Assembly: GCA_015063585.1 (NCBI GenBank)
Contig: SVTW01000010.1
Span: 1 to 54,047, forward strand
Source of the DNA: Oscillospiraceae bacterium
GTDB taxonomy: Bacteria; Bacillota; Clostridia; Oscillospirales; CAG-272
DNA length: 54,047 bases
Reading direction: 5' to 3'
Shown here: positions 14,540 to 22,153 of the stretch, in pieces
How the letters are laid out: every line of letters starts with the position of its first letter
Numbering within the stretch: position 1 is the stretch's first letter
Translations under genes and position numbers: made by a program
Notes under the pieces: model-generated
Seen by the model: only the letters and a program-made list of their open reading frames with translations
Told to the model about the DNA's origin: nothing
Databases searched by the model: none

Positions 14540-15306
14540 GGACGTATTTCGCATTCCTTAAAAAAGAACTGCTTGCCTGCGCGCGCAACGGTCAGCTCCT
14601 GTTACTCTCGATCCTCTTTCTCGCGCTCGGCATTATGAACCCCGCCATTGCAAAGCTCACCCCTTGGCTGATGGAAACGCTCTCGGATTCGCTTGCCGAT
14701 ATGGGCATGAGCATTCAAAACGTCCGGGTTGACGCGCTCACGTCGTGGACGCAGTTTTTCAAAAATATTCCCTTAGGACTGATCGCGTATGTCCTGCTCC
14801 GCGGCGGCAGCTTTACGGGAGAATACGAATCGGGCACCCTGATCCTGCTGCTCACCAAAGGGCTCCCGCGCCGCCAGGTCCTGCTTGCAAAGGCAAGCGT
14901 CTCTCTCGGACTCTGGACGCTCGGCTATTGGCTCTGCTTTGCCGTCACCTATCTTTACAACGACTTCTTTTGGGAGAATGCCATCGCGGTTGGTCTGATG
15001 CCCGCCGCGCTTTTGTGGTGGCTCTTTAGCATTTGGGTGCTCTGCCTGCAAATTCTGTTTTCCACGCTCTCGCGGCAATACGCCGGCGTTCTGCTCGGCA
15101 CGGGTACCTGCGTTTTGGCGGTCTACCTGATCGGGCTGTTGCCCAAGGCGGCAACTTGGACGCCCACCGTGCTGATGGACAGCGCGTCGCTTCTCATCGG
15201 CGTGCGCACACCGCGCGATCTCATGGCGGCGATCCTGATCACCGTCGCCACGGCACTCGCATCTCTTCTGCTCGCACTTCCCATTCTCAATAAAAAACAG
15301 CTTTGA
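14536..15306 (+). CDS. ABC-2 type permease (YxlG-like)
   Basis: 256 residues with six hydrophobic helices. The region GGSFTGEYESGTLILLLTKG (about 90-109) carries the E-x-x-x-G-T-x-x-x-L-L-T motif of ABC-2 permeases, and PRRQVLLAKA follows. Starts inside the stop of the ATPase gene. Probably exports a peptide or lipid-like compound. Ends the MerR operon; a double hairpin and the repeat element follow at 15319. Confidence 0.9.
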   Translation: MRTYFAFLKKELLACARNGQLLLLSILFLALGIMNPAIAKLTPWLMETLSDSLADMGMSIQNVRVDALTSWTQFFKNIPLGLIAYVLLRGGSFTGEYESGTLILLLTKGLPRRQVLLAKASVSLGLWTLGYWLCFAVTYLYNDFFWENAIAVGLMPAALLWWLFSIWVLCLQILFSTLSRQYAGVLLGTGTCVLAVYLIGLLPKAATWTPTVLMDSASLLIGVRTPRDLMAAILITVATALASLLLALPILNKKQL

Positions 15307-15318
15307 CAGATCAAGAAA

Positions 15319-15461
15319 GCAGAGGCTGCGTCATTGGCGCAGCCTCTGCTCAAAAAAGCCGACGGTAGGCTTTTTTGTAGCGCGGAAATTGCGGTGTTTA
15401 GCCGCAAAGCAAAAACGTCGGGGGTGAGTACCAAATGCATTTTTGCATTTGACTCACCCCC
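15319..15461 (+). repeat. composite multi-hairpin element, copy B (terminator)
   Basis: GCAGAGGCTGCG/CGCAGCCTCTGC (15319-15349), then AAAAAAGCC/GGCTTTTTT (15352-15376), a GCGG...CCGC part, AAAAACGTC and the palindrome GGGGGTGAGT...ACTCACCCCC (15420-15461) followed by TTTTT. It lacks the CGACTGC hairpin of copy A. It separates convergent genes, so it probably terminates both. Confidence 0.85.
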
Positions 15462-15496
15462 TTTTTGGTTGTACGAATGTAGCGGAACGTTGCCCG

Positions 15497-16297
15497 TCAG
15501 CGCACCCCGAGCCGCTTCAGAATTGCGATCGCTTCGGCGGGGTCGTCGCTGGTGAACATATGGCACCCCATCTCCAACGCTTGCTTGTAAGCACTGTCGA
15601 CATCGGGCACAAGAATGCAGCAAAGCAGGTCGCGCTCCTTGGCAAAGGCATAGTCCTCGGCAAAGCCCGCCACGGCGTCCTCGGTCTTGTTCCAGATCAC
15701 CGACCAATCCAAAAAGCTTTCAAGCGGCTTTTGGGCAAAGTCCTTGGGCTTTTTATAATGCATGTATCCGTGGATCGCAAAGCGATGCGGCCATTTTGTG
15801 TCCACGTATTCGAGCAGAAGCTCGGAGTAAGAATTCATAATGCTCCGATCCGCCATGCCGTAACGGTCGATCAGCTCCACCAGCGCGTCCACGCAGGCAT
15901 AGGCGCGCTCACCCAGCTCCTTTGGATACTCCTTGAGCTCCCAATTGACGATCACATCGGTCTTGCTGACATAGGCGAGAAATTCTTCCACCGTGGGAAT
16001 CCGTGCGCCTGTAAAGGCAGGGGCCTTCCAAAAGCCCGCGTCGAGTGTGCGCAGCTCGGCAAGCGTCATCTGATCCACAAATCCGCTGGCGTTTGTGGTG
16101 CGTAGCACGTCGCGGTCATGGATCAGCACAAGCTGACCGTCCGCCGTCATGCGCACGTCGGTCTCGATCGCGTCACAGCCCATTTCCACTGCCGCGCGAA
16201 AGGCTTCCATCGTATTTTCGGGATAATGCTTGCGGTCGCCTCTATGTGCGCCGAGCAGTATGCGACTGCCGTCTAACTTCGGATTGTAAGTTCTCAT
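15497..16297 (-). CDS. glycerophosphodiester phosphodiesterase (GDPD)
   Basis: 266 residues from the ATG at 16297; the ribosome site is weak and a TTG 15 nt upstream is possible. The catalytic pattern is HRGDRKHYPENT (HRG...PENT), then AIETDVRMTADGQLVLIHD (E-x-D ... H-D), all conserved in GDPD enzymes, which cleave glycerophosphodiesters into glycerol-3-phosphate and alcohol with a divalent metal. No signal peptide, so cytosolic. It has its own promoter (16345-16373) and ends facing the ABC permease. Confidence 0.9.
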   Translation of the reverse strand: MRTYNPKLDGSRILLGAHRGDRKHYPENTMEAFRAAVEMGCDAIETDVRMTADGQLVLIHDRDVLRTTNASGFVDQMTLAELRTLDAGFWKAPAFTGARIPTVEEFLAYVSKTDVIVNWELKEYPKELGERAYACVDALVELIDRYGMADRSIMNSYSELLLEYVDTKWPHRFAIHGYMHYKKPKDFAQKPLESFLDWSVIWNKTEDAVAGFAEDYAFAKERDLLCCILVPDVDSAYKQALEMGCHMFTSDDPAEAIAILKRLGVR

Positions 16298-16344
16298 TTT
16301 GATACCGTCCAATGCAGAAAAATTGCCGTTTTTCAGGCGATATC

Positions 16345-16373
16345 ATTATAGCACAAAGAGAGGGAGAAGTCAA
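16345..16373 (-). promoter_or_regulatory. promoter of GDPD gene
   Basis: On the minus strand TTGACT (16368-16373), 17 bp, TATAAT (16345-16350). It lies 1 nt past the end of the YitT gene, so the GDPD gene can be transcribed independently. Confidence 0.8.
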
Positions 16374-16374
16374 G

Positions 16375-17295
16375 TCATTCGCGGGCTTTTCCCCACCCTT
16401 CTCCGTTGATCGCATGGGCGCGATGGACCGTGACAAACGCGGTGGGATCGGCCTCGCGTACGATCTGCATGAGATGCGCATACTGCCGCATGGAAAAGCT
16501 GACCGAAACCATGCGGCAGGGCTGACCGCTGTATCCGCCGATTGCCTCAAAGAGCGTGGTGGTGCGACCGAGATGCGCGATCACCCCCTGCGTGATCGCC
16601 TCCGCCTCCTTGGTAACGATCTCGGCTACGAGCCCCGCCGAACCGCCAAGAAAGAGCTTCTCGATCACAACGGCGGTCACCATAGCCGAAAAAATGCCCA
16701 GCATGGAGCGCAAGAGGTCGCCGATCGCAAACACGCCGAGCAGGATCACGGCAGCATCTATGACAAAGATCGCCCGCGCGCTTTTCAGGCGCGGGAAAAG
16801 ACGGCAAAGCGTAAAGGCGAGCACGTCGGTTCCGCCCGTGGACCCGCCGCCCAGAAAGGTGACGGCACAGCCCGCGCCGATTGCCGCTCCGCCCATGGTA
16901 GCCGATAAAATGAGCGCCAGCTCGGGATAGGTGCTCTCGCGCAGGTAGAAAAGACCGCCGGCTACGTCGGGCGAGGCGAGGCGGTGAAAGAGCGCGACCA
17001 GAGGCGGATAGGCGAGCGTGGAGAGCAGGGTCTTTATGGCAAAACTACGTCCGAGCACAAAAAAACCAAGCAAAAAAAGTGACCACGTCAGCACCATAAG
17101 GATCCGATCGACCGTAAGCACTTCCGCCGTGATCAGCGCGTCGATCACGATCGCCATGCCCGACACACCGCCCACGATCAGGTCAAACGGAAGAATAAAA
17201 ACGGCGGTTCCGAATGCGAGAAGCAGGGTTCCGAGCAGGGTCAGCCCCATGCCGTATAGCAGGCGCTTCCATTGCACGCCCTCTGTTTGTTTCAT
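16375..17295 (-). CDS. YitT family membrane protein (DUF161/DUF2179)
   Basis: 306 residues, GCGGAGGTGGCAT before the ATG. Five hydrophobic helices with FILPFDLIVGGVSGMAIVI, GAGCAVTFLGGGSTGGTDVLA and SLFLLGFFVLGRSFAIKTLL are typical of YitT proteins. The C-terminal cytosolic domain (about 220-290, ITQGVIAHLGRTTTLFEAIG) is DUF2179. The transported substrate of this family is not firmly known. Monocistronic-looking, 77 nt before the GDPD gene. Confidence 0.9.
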   Translation of the reverse strand: MKQTEGVQWKRLLYGMGLTLLGTLLLAFGTAVFILPFDLIVGGVSGMAIVIDALITAEVLTVDRILMVLTWSLFLLGFFVLGRSFAIKTLLSTLAYPPLVALFHRLASPDVAGGLFYLRESTYPELALILSATMGGAAIGAGCAVTFLGGGSTGGTDVLAFTLCRLFPRLKSARAIFVIDAAVILLGVFAIGDLLRSMLGIFSAMVTAVVIEKLFLGGSAGLVAEIVTKEAEAITQGVIAHLGRTTTLFEAIGGYSGQPCRMVSVSFSMRQYAHLMQIVREADPTAFVTVHRAHAINGEGWGKARE

Positions 17296-17387
17296 ATGCC
17301 ACCTCCGCGGATGCGTTGCCTTTTACCTCTATTGTACCGCTACGCGCGTGAAAAAATCCCTTTGATGCGAAAAATAAAAAGTACGCG

Positions 17388-17416
17388 TTGACTTTTTTCG
17401 CATCTTGTGATATACT
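17388..17416 (+). promoter_or_regulatory. promoter of Nudix gene
   Basis: TTGACT (17388-17393), 17-bp spacer, TATACT (17411-17416), 74 nt before the chosen start. Confidence 0.75.
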
Positions 17417-17489
17417 GCTTTGTAAGAGGGGAAGACAGCGGACAAAAGCGCTGTCCCAACAGAACGATAAGATCAAACGGAGGTTTGCC

Positions 17490-17954
17490 ATGAACCGAGA
17501 GGAAACCAATTGGGAGCAAAGCGTAGCAGGGGTGGTGATCCGAGACGGTTGCGTCCTGCTCGCGCGGCACACTTACGGCGCGGGGTTGGGAAAGCGGATC
17601 GTGCCGGGTGGATATGTCAACCGAGGCGAGACACCGCAGGAGGCGCTCAAGCGCGAATTTCTGGAGAAAACGGGCATTTCGGTAGAGCCGCGTGATCTGA
17701 TCGGAATACGCTTTAATATGCACGATTGGTACGCGGTTTTCCGTGCCGATTACGTTGCGGGCGAGGCGCGCTCCGACGGGGACGAAAACAGTGAGGTGGT
17801 CTGGCTGCCGATTCAGGACGCGCTCGCCGCCGATGACGTCCCCGATCTGACCAAAAAGCTGATCGAATCCGCGATCGCGGGGCGCGACGGTTTGCGCCGC
17901 CGCGACTACGTAGGAAGCACCCAATACGCGCCGCTCTCCTTTTACGGTGTCTGA
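17490..17954 (+). CDS. Nudix hydrolase with altered Nudix box
   Basis: 154 residues. The ATG at 17490 follows ACGGAGGTTTGCC; a longer in-frame extension has no site. The Nudix box begins GGYVNRGETPQEALKREFLE and ends KTGI. In the consensus REUxEExGU the second Glu of the EE pair is Lys here, which may weaken metal binding. Family members hydrolyse nucleoside diphosphate derivatives. Small cytosolic protein with its own promoter and terminator. Confidence 0.85.
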   Translation: MNREETNWEQSVAGVVIRDGCVLLARHTYGAGLGKRIVPGGYVNRGETPQEALKREFLEKTGISVEPRDLIGIRFNMHDWYAVFRADYVAGEARSDGDENSEVVWLPIQDALAADDVPDLTKKLIESAIAGRDGLRRRDYVGSTQYAPLSFYGV

Positions 17955-17999
17955 CGGTGTCTTTCCGCACTGCCAAAGTTGGAAAAGCAAAAGGCAAAA

Positions 18000-18045
18000 G
18001 GGGCTGTCGACCAAATGCACAGTGCATTTGGGACAGCCCCTTTTT
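18000..18045 (+). terminator. terminator with CAAATGCA core (family variant)
   Basis: GGGGCTGTC and CAAATGCAC pair with GTGCATTTG and GACAGCCCC (18000-18040), then TTTTT. It shares the inner CAAATGCA/TGCATTTG stem of the palindrome family but has different outer arms and loop, and lies between convergent genes. Confidence 0.85.
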
Positions 18046-18081
18046 CGACGCCTTTTGAGGGGAGTCGAAGTGCTCTTTCTT

Positions 18082-19146
18082 TTATTCGATCGATGCGATC
18101 TCAACGCGCGCGATGCCGAGTCGGCAAAGCGTGTTTCCGTCAACCGCGTCGCCGCGACAGTAGGCAAGAAGCAGATGCCCGTCGTTGGTTTGGAAAACAG
18201 ACGGATAGCAATATCCGCGCGTGGGATCGTCTTCCACGAGATTGACCGGTCCGTAGGTCTCGCCGCCATCGGTGCTCTTTCGGATCACGATGGGGGTGCG
18301 ATCCCAGGTTCCCTCCGCCGAAACGCGGCCGTTGTAGCGCGGTACGGGATTGTAGATCGCGTAGGTCACACCGTCAAAGCGCTTGACCTGCATGGGCGAT
18401 GGAGGCGAGGTGAATTGGCTCGCGTGCGGCGTGGTAAAACGGTTGACGTCGCCGTCGGATTCACATTCGTATTGGCAATAATAGTTGGTGCGCATCCAAA
18501 GGTAGAGCGAGCCGTCCTCCCGCTCCAGCACACCGGGCTCCTGTAAGCCATAGCGCATATTCTGTTTGTCGGTGGTGGTAAAATCAAAGTCCGCCTTGAA
18601 AAAGCTTGCACCGTCGTCCTCCGACACCAAAAGCGTGGTGATGTAGGGAACACGCATGTCAGACACCGCCTGCTCGGGCTCAACGTATGCCGCGGGCGCC
18701 AGAATGCGGCCGTCACGCAGACGGACAAGGCGGTCGTTGTTCACCACGTAATAATGGCGGGGAAAATCGGCACGGCAACGCTCGTTGCAAAAATGGATAC
18801 CGTCCGCGCTCACCGATCTGCCAAGCGTGGTGCTGCAATCGGTCTCCTTGATCAGATAATAAAAGGCGAGATCACCGTTTTTCTGCTCCAGTGCCGAAAC
18901 ACTCATGATATTTCCAACCCCGAATTCCGATGCGTACGCAATGATGCGCGGCTCGCTCCAGGTGTTTCCTTCGTCCCACGAAACCGTGAGTGCGATGTTG
19001 CAATTTGCGTGGTCGTGGTTGCTCTCGCCCTGATAGCGGCTGTAGGCGAACAGGATCTCTCCCTTCTTGCCGCGCAAAAAAGCCCCCTCGCTGTTTCGCG
19101 GGTTCTTCTCACCGGGTGCAAATTGTTGCGTCAGAGTTATATTCAT
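18082..19146 (-). CDS. sialidase-like BNR-repeat protein
   Basis: 354 residues, GAAGGAGAAATACAGTC before the ATG. Asp-box motifs of the sialidase beta-propeller are visible: SWDEGNTW (about 56-63), SEDDGASF, and STDGGETY. Other matches are GRSVSADG and REDGSLYLWMRTN. The classic FRIP motif is not clear, so substrate specificity is uncertain. No signal peptide: a cytosolic propeller acting on small sialosides or another amino-sugar derivative. It is divergent from nanA with regulatory DNA between them, which supports a sialic-acid link. Confidence 0.75.
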   Translation of the reverse strand: MNITLTQQFAPGEKNPRNSEGAFLRGKKGEILFAYSRYQGESNHDHANCNIALTVSWDEGNTWSEPRIIAYASEFGVGNIMSVSALEQKNGDLAFYYLIKETDCSTTLGRSVSADGIHFCNERCRADFPRHYYVVNNDRLVRLRDGRILAPAAYVEPEQAVSDMRVPYITTLLVSEDDGASFFKADFDFTTTDKQNMRYGLQEPGVLEREDGSLYLWMRTNYYCQYECESDGDVNRFTTPHASQFTSPPSPMQVKRFDGVTYAIYNPVPRYNGRVSAEGTWDRTPIVIRKSTDGGETYGPVNLVEDDPTRGYCYPSVFQTNDGHLLLAYCRGDAVDGNTLCRLGIARVEIASIE

Positions 19147-19197
19147 GACTGTATTTCTCCTTCATTCCGAAACTCCGATCCGATCGGTATTGTTCAT

Positions 19198-19226
19198 ATT
19201 ATAAATCTTTTTTTCGCTTATTACAA
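19198..19226 (-). promoter_or_regulatory. promoter of sialidase-like gene
   Basis: Minus strand: TTGTAA (19221-19226), 17 bp, TATAAT (19198-19203). Confidence 0.7.
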
Positions 19227-19237
19227 TATCTATCAGA

Positions 19238-19259
19238 GACATTTTTTCAAAAAAATGTC
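19238..19259. promoter_or_regulatory. palindrome between divergent promoters
   Basis: Arms GACATTTTTT and AAAAAATGTC (10 bp each, 2-nt centre) sit between the two divergent -35 boxes, the natural place for an operator that controls both sialidase-like and nanA transcription. The AraC protein at 20235 is a candidate ligand-responsive binder. Confidence 0.5.
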
Positions 19260-19270
19260 CGTTTTTTATA

Positions 19271-19299
19271 TTGAAATGGAGGAATATTTGTATTATAAT
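19271..19299 (+). promoter_or_regulatory. promoter of nanA
   Basis: TTGAAA (19271-19276), 17 bp, TATAAT (19294-19299), 42 nt before the ATG. Confidence 0.75.
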
Positions 19300-19340
19300 G
19301 TCCTTATAAACAATAAAACAAAGACAAAGGAGCTACTTAT

Positions 19341-20222
19341 ATGACACCGAAAGAAAAATTTGGCGGTATCTATCCCGCTCTGATTACCCCCTTTGATGAA
19401 AATGACCGTGTAAATACCGCGGCTCTTACACAGCTCGTGGAAAAGCTCATCGCCGATGGCGTGGACGGCTTTTACGTAAACGGAAGCACGGGCGAAGCCT
19501 TTTTGCTCGATGACGAGGAGCGCCGCCTGGTTTACAAAACCGTTGCCGACGCCAATCGCGGACGTGTGCGTCTGATCGCGCAGATCGGCGCGATCTCCAC
19601 CAAAAAAGCGATCGAATTTGCAAAATACGCCGAGGCTTGCGGCTACGATGCCATTTCCTCCCTCGCGCCCTTTTACTATAAGTTCTCGTTTGAACAGGTA
19701 AAGAAATACTATTTTGATATCGTGGACGCGGTCAACGTTCCCATGATCATTTATAACATTCCGCTTTATTCGGGTGTGAGCATGAGCGTGGATCAGATCG
19801 GTCAATTCCTCTCGGACGACCGCTTCATCGGAATCAAGCACACGGCAAACGATTATTTCGCGCTCCAGCAGTTCAAGCGCGTGTTCCCCGACAAGGTAAT
19901 GTACAACGGCTTTGACGAAATGTTCATCGCAGGTCTTTCAATGGGCGCTGACGGCGCGATCGGAAGCACCTATAACTTTATGGCGGGAAAGGTGATCGCC
20001 CTCCTCAAGGCATTCCGCGAGGATCGCATCGCCGAAGCGCAAAAGCTGCAGGGTGAGGTCAGCAACATCATCGCAAAAATGGTTAAGGTTGGCGTAATGG
20101 AAGCCATCAAAGAGACCCTGAACCAACAGGGAATCCCCGTTGGACGCGTGCGCGCGCCCTTCTCGGAGCTTACCGACGAGCAAAAAGCATACGTCAGAGA
20201 CGAAATTCTCCCCTTGCTCTGA
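19341..20222 (+). CDS. nanA: N-acetylneuraminate lyase
   Basis: 293 residues with AAAGGAGCTACTTAT upstream. Class I aldolase of the DapA/NanA family: GSTGE (48-52), MIIYNIPLYSG with Tyr near 138, and the Schiff-base Lys in GIKHTAN near 166. VNGSTGEAFLL and the NIP segment favour N-acetylneuraminate lyase (sialic acid to N-acetylmannosamine plus pyruvate) over dihydrodipicolinate synthase. It neighbours a sialidase-like gene, is 12 nt before an AraC regulator, and has its own promoter. No nanE/nanK is visible in the window, so the pathway must be completed elsewhere. Confidence 0.9.
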   Translation: MTPKEKFGGIYPALITPFDENDRVNTAALTQLVEKLIADGVDGFYVNGSTGEAFLLDDEERRLVYKTVADANRGRVRLIAQIGAISTKKAIEFAKYAEACGYDAISSLAPFYYKFSFEQVKKYYFDIVDAVNVPMIIYNIPLYSGVSMSVDQIGQFLSDDRFIGIKHTANDYFALQQFKRVFPDKVMYNGFDEMFIAGLSMGADGAIGSTYNFMAGKVIALLKAFREDRIAEAQKLQGEVSNIIAKMVKVGVMEAIKETLNQQGIPVGRVRAPFSELTDEQKAYVRDEILPLL

Positions 20223-20234
20223 TCGGTTGCCACC

Positions 20235-21149
20235 ATGCGTGAACTTCTATGTAAGCTTGATTTGGGCGAGGTCCGCCTAACTGCCGTCCTCTTTGACCAA
20301 GCCTTTTCCCTCAACGGAAAATACGGCTCGCGTTGGTCGATGGCACGGCTGGAAAGCGCGCATCAGCACTCTACCTATGAGCTTTTCATCGTCACGGGCG
20401 GTGAAATCAGCATCATGACCGAACAGGAAACGCTGGTTTGTCGGAACGAGCTCGTGGTGATCCCGCCCTTCATCAATCACTACACCGTGTTGGAGGGGGC
20501 GGAGGGCTGTTGTATGTATTTCTCCTTAGAACCGCCCGCAAAGCCGAGCGGCTCACGCTATGCCGTTTTGCAGGCTGCACTTTCGCGTGGGATCGTTACC
20601 CTGCCCCTGAACCATGACGAGCAGTTTTATACCTCCCACCTTTTTGAGTGCTTCCGCGAGGATATCCCCAAAGAAATCAACCACCACCTGCTCGCTCTGC
20701 TTTTCTATGAGCTGTTCTCCAGAATCGCTCCGCAAAAAGCCGAGAGTCGCGCCGTTTCCAAAAAATACGGCACCTACATCAATACGGTGGAGGCATATAT
20801 CTCAGAGCACTACAATGAGAATATTACGCTGAGTGACCTTTCCGAGCAGCTTTACCTCTGCACCAAGCAGATCTCACGCATTATTCGCCGCGCTTATAAT
20901 TGCTCGCTCTCCGAGCTTGTAAACCGTAAACGGTTGGCGGTGGCATGCATGCTGCTCAAATATACCAACCTGCCGATCAGCGAGATCTCGGCAAACGTGG
21001 GTTACGGACACGAAAACTATTTCTTTACGCTCTTTCGTCGTACATACGGCCGCTCACCTCGCGCCTACCGCAAGGAAATGACCGCCGCCCCCGAGCCCTC
21101 AAACAAACTCGACAATCCCATCACCAATCACACAAAACCGTCCAACTGA
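20235..21149 (+). CDS. AraC family regulator of the nan unit
   Basis: 304 residues, ATG at 20235 only 12 nt after nanA, so cotranscribed. The N-terminal half is a cupin-like sensor (YELFIVTGGEISIMTEQETL, VVIPPFINHYTVLEG). The last 100 residues hold two helix-turn-helix units: NITLSDLSEQLYLCTKQISR and LPISEISANVGYGHENYFFT followed by FRRTYGRSPRAYRK, the standard AraC signature. Probably an inducer-responsive activator of the nan genes. Followed by a family palindrome acting as terminator. Confidence 0.9.
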   Translation: MRELLCKLDLGEVRLTAVLFDQAFSLNGKYGSRWSMARLESAHQHSTYELFIVTGGEISIMTEQETLVCRNELVVIPPFINHYTVLEGAEGCCMYFSLEPPAKPSGSRYAVLQAALSRGIVTLPLNHDEQFYTSHLFECFREDIPKEINHHLLALLFYELFSRIAPQKAESRAVSKKYGTYINTVEAYISEHYNENITLSDLSEQLYLCTKQISRIIRRAYNCSLSELVNRKRLAVACMLLKYTNLPISEISANVGYGHENYFFTLFRRTYGRSPRAYRKEMTAAPEPSNKLDNPITNHTKPSN

Positions 21150-21166
21150 TACAGCAGGACGATTTC

Positions 21167-21204
21167 GGGGGGAGTCAAATGCATTTTTGCATTTGACTCC
21201 CCCC
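21167..21204 (+). terminator. palindrome family copy, perfect 17-bp stem
   Basis: GGGGGGAGTCAAATGCA (21167-21183) pairs exactly with 21188-21204 around TTTT. There is no AC bulge. T-rich DNA follows on the right. It ends the nan unit. Confidence 0.85.
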
Positions 21205-21205
21205 C

Positions 21206-22153
21206 TCTCTCTTTTTCGGCAGTGCCGGCAGGGTTGTTTATAACTCTGAATACAACCCCTTTTCCGGGTCATCCTGAGCGAAGGGGCGAAGCCCCGAGTC
21301 GAAGTTTTGCGTAGGTGAGGCATGCCGAACGGAGCAAAACCAACGAAAACAACCAAAGGTTGTTTGAGGCAGGGATCTACGAAAAATAACCATTGGCTTG
21401 CCGTATGAGAGTTGCTTTTTTGAAAAAGGCAAAACCTTTAAAAGAATGTTTCAAGATTCTTCGCACGCTTGCGCGGCTCAGAATGACTCGAATAAAGAAA
21501 ACGGTTTCGTATCGGCAGTGCCGGCAGGGTCTCCTTGTTCTGTGACAGGGTCCCCAAAGCCTTCCTCTGGGAGGAAGGTGGCACGACGAAGTCGTGACGG
21601 AAAGAGCATGCGTATGAGTGACTTCGTTCCCGTTTTTGGGAATTGTAAGGCACAGCCATCGCCGGCTCCTTCCGGCTTTTGCTACGCAAAACCCACCTCC
21701 CTCCCGGAGGGAGGCTGTGGAAAATCTCACTTTTTCGCGAGTGCCGGCAGGGTCTTGGTGGCGCCTGACGGCAATCGGCAGTACCTAAGTCCTGAGACGA
21801 CAGACACTCCATCACACTATAAAAATTGGTTCGGGAAAGTTCTTGAAAGGTGTCGGAAAACTTCTTTCAAGAAGTTTTCTGACAAAAAACTCGTCTCCCG
21901 TGTTGCTCTCGGTACTCCACAGCCGATTTTTCTTTGCAAGAAGGAGGCGCAAAGAAAAATCTATCAAAAAGAAACGCCGATAGAAGGATTTCGCGCTCTG
22001 CGGAGCGCGCCAAGGGCTACTCGCCCTTGACCTCGCAAGCTTTTGAAAAAGCTTGACCAAAACTTTTTCGAAAGAGCTTTCGGTTTTTCCGCGAGTGCCG
22101 ACGCGCACCCCATCACACTATAAAAATCGTGCGGAAAGGTGTAAGAAACGTAT
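21206..22153. other. 1-kb non-coding, hairpin-rich region
   Basis: No gene is supported here. The word AGTGCCGGCAGGGT occurs three times (about 21220, 21516 and 21743), with a diverged AGTGCCGACGCG at 22093, and CATCACACTATAAAAAT twice (21811, 22111). Hairpins include CCTTCCTC-tgg-GAGGAAGG (21560-21578), CACGACGAAGTCGTG, a CCTCCCT/AGGGAGG pair near 21701-21717, and AAGCTTTTGAAAAAGCTT (about 22037-22054). At 21840-21883 two stems exclude each other: TTCTTGAAAG/CTTTCAAGAA and GTCGGAAAACTT/AAGTTTTCTGAC. It separates convergent genes and looks like accumulated intergenic repeats. Confidence 0.6.

Noticed and set aside
19341-20222. Dihydrodipicolinate synthase (dapA) as alternative identity
   Set aside because: The neighbours (sialidase-like gene, AraC) and the VNGSTGEAFLL/YNIP pattern fit N-acetylneuraminate lyase better.
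21377-22108. Several overlapping short open frames in the 1-kb desert
   Set aside because: They run through hairpins on both strands, lack ribosome sites, and show repeat-derived low-complexity peptides.
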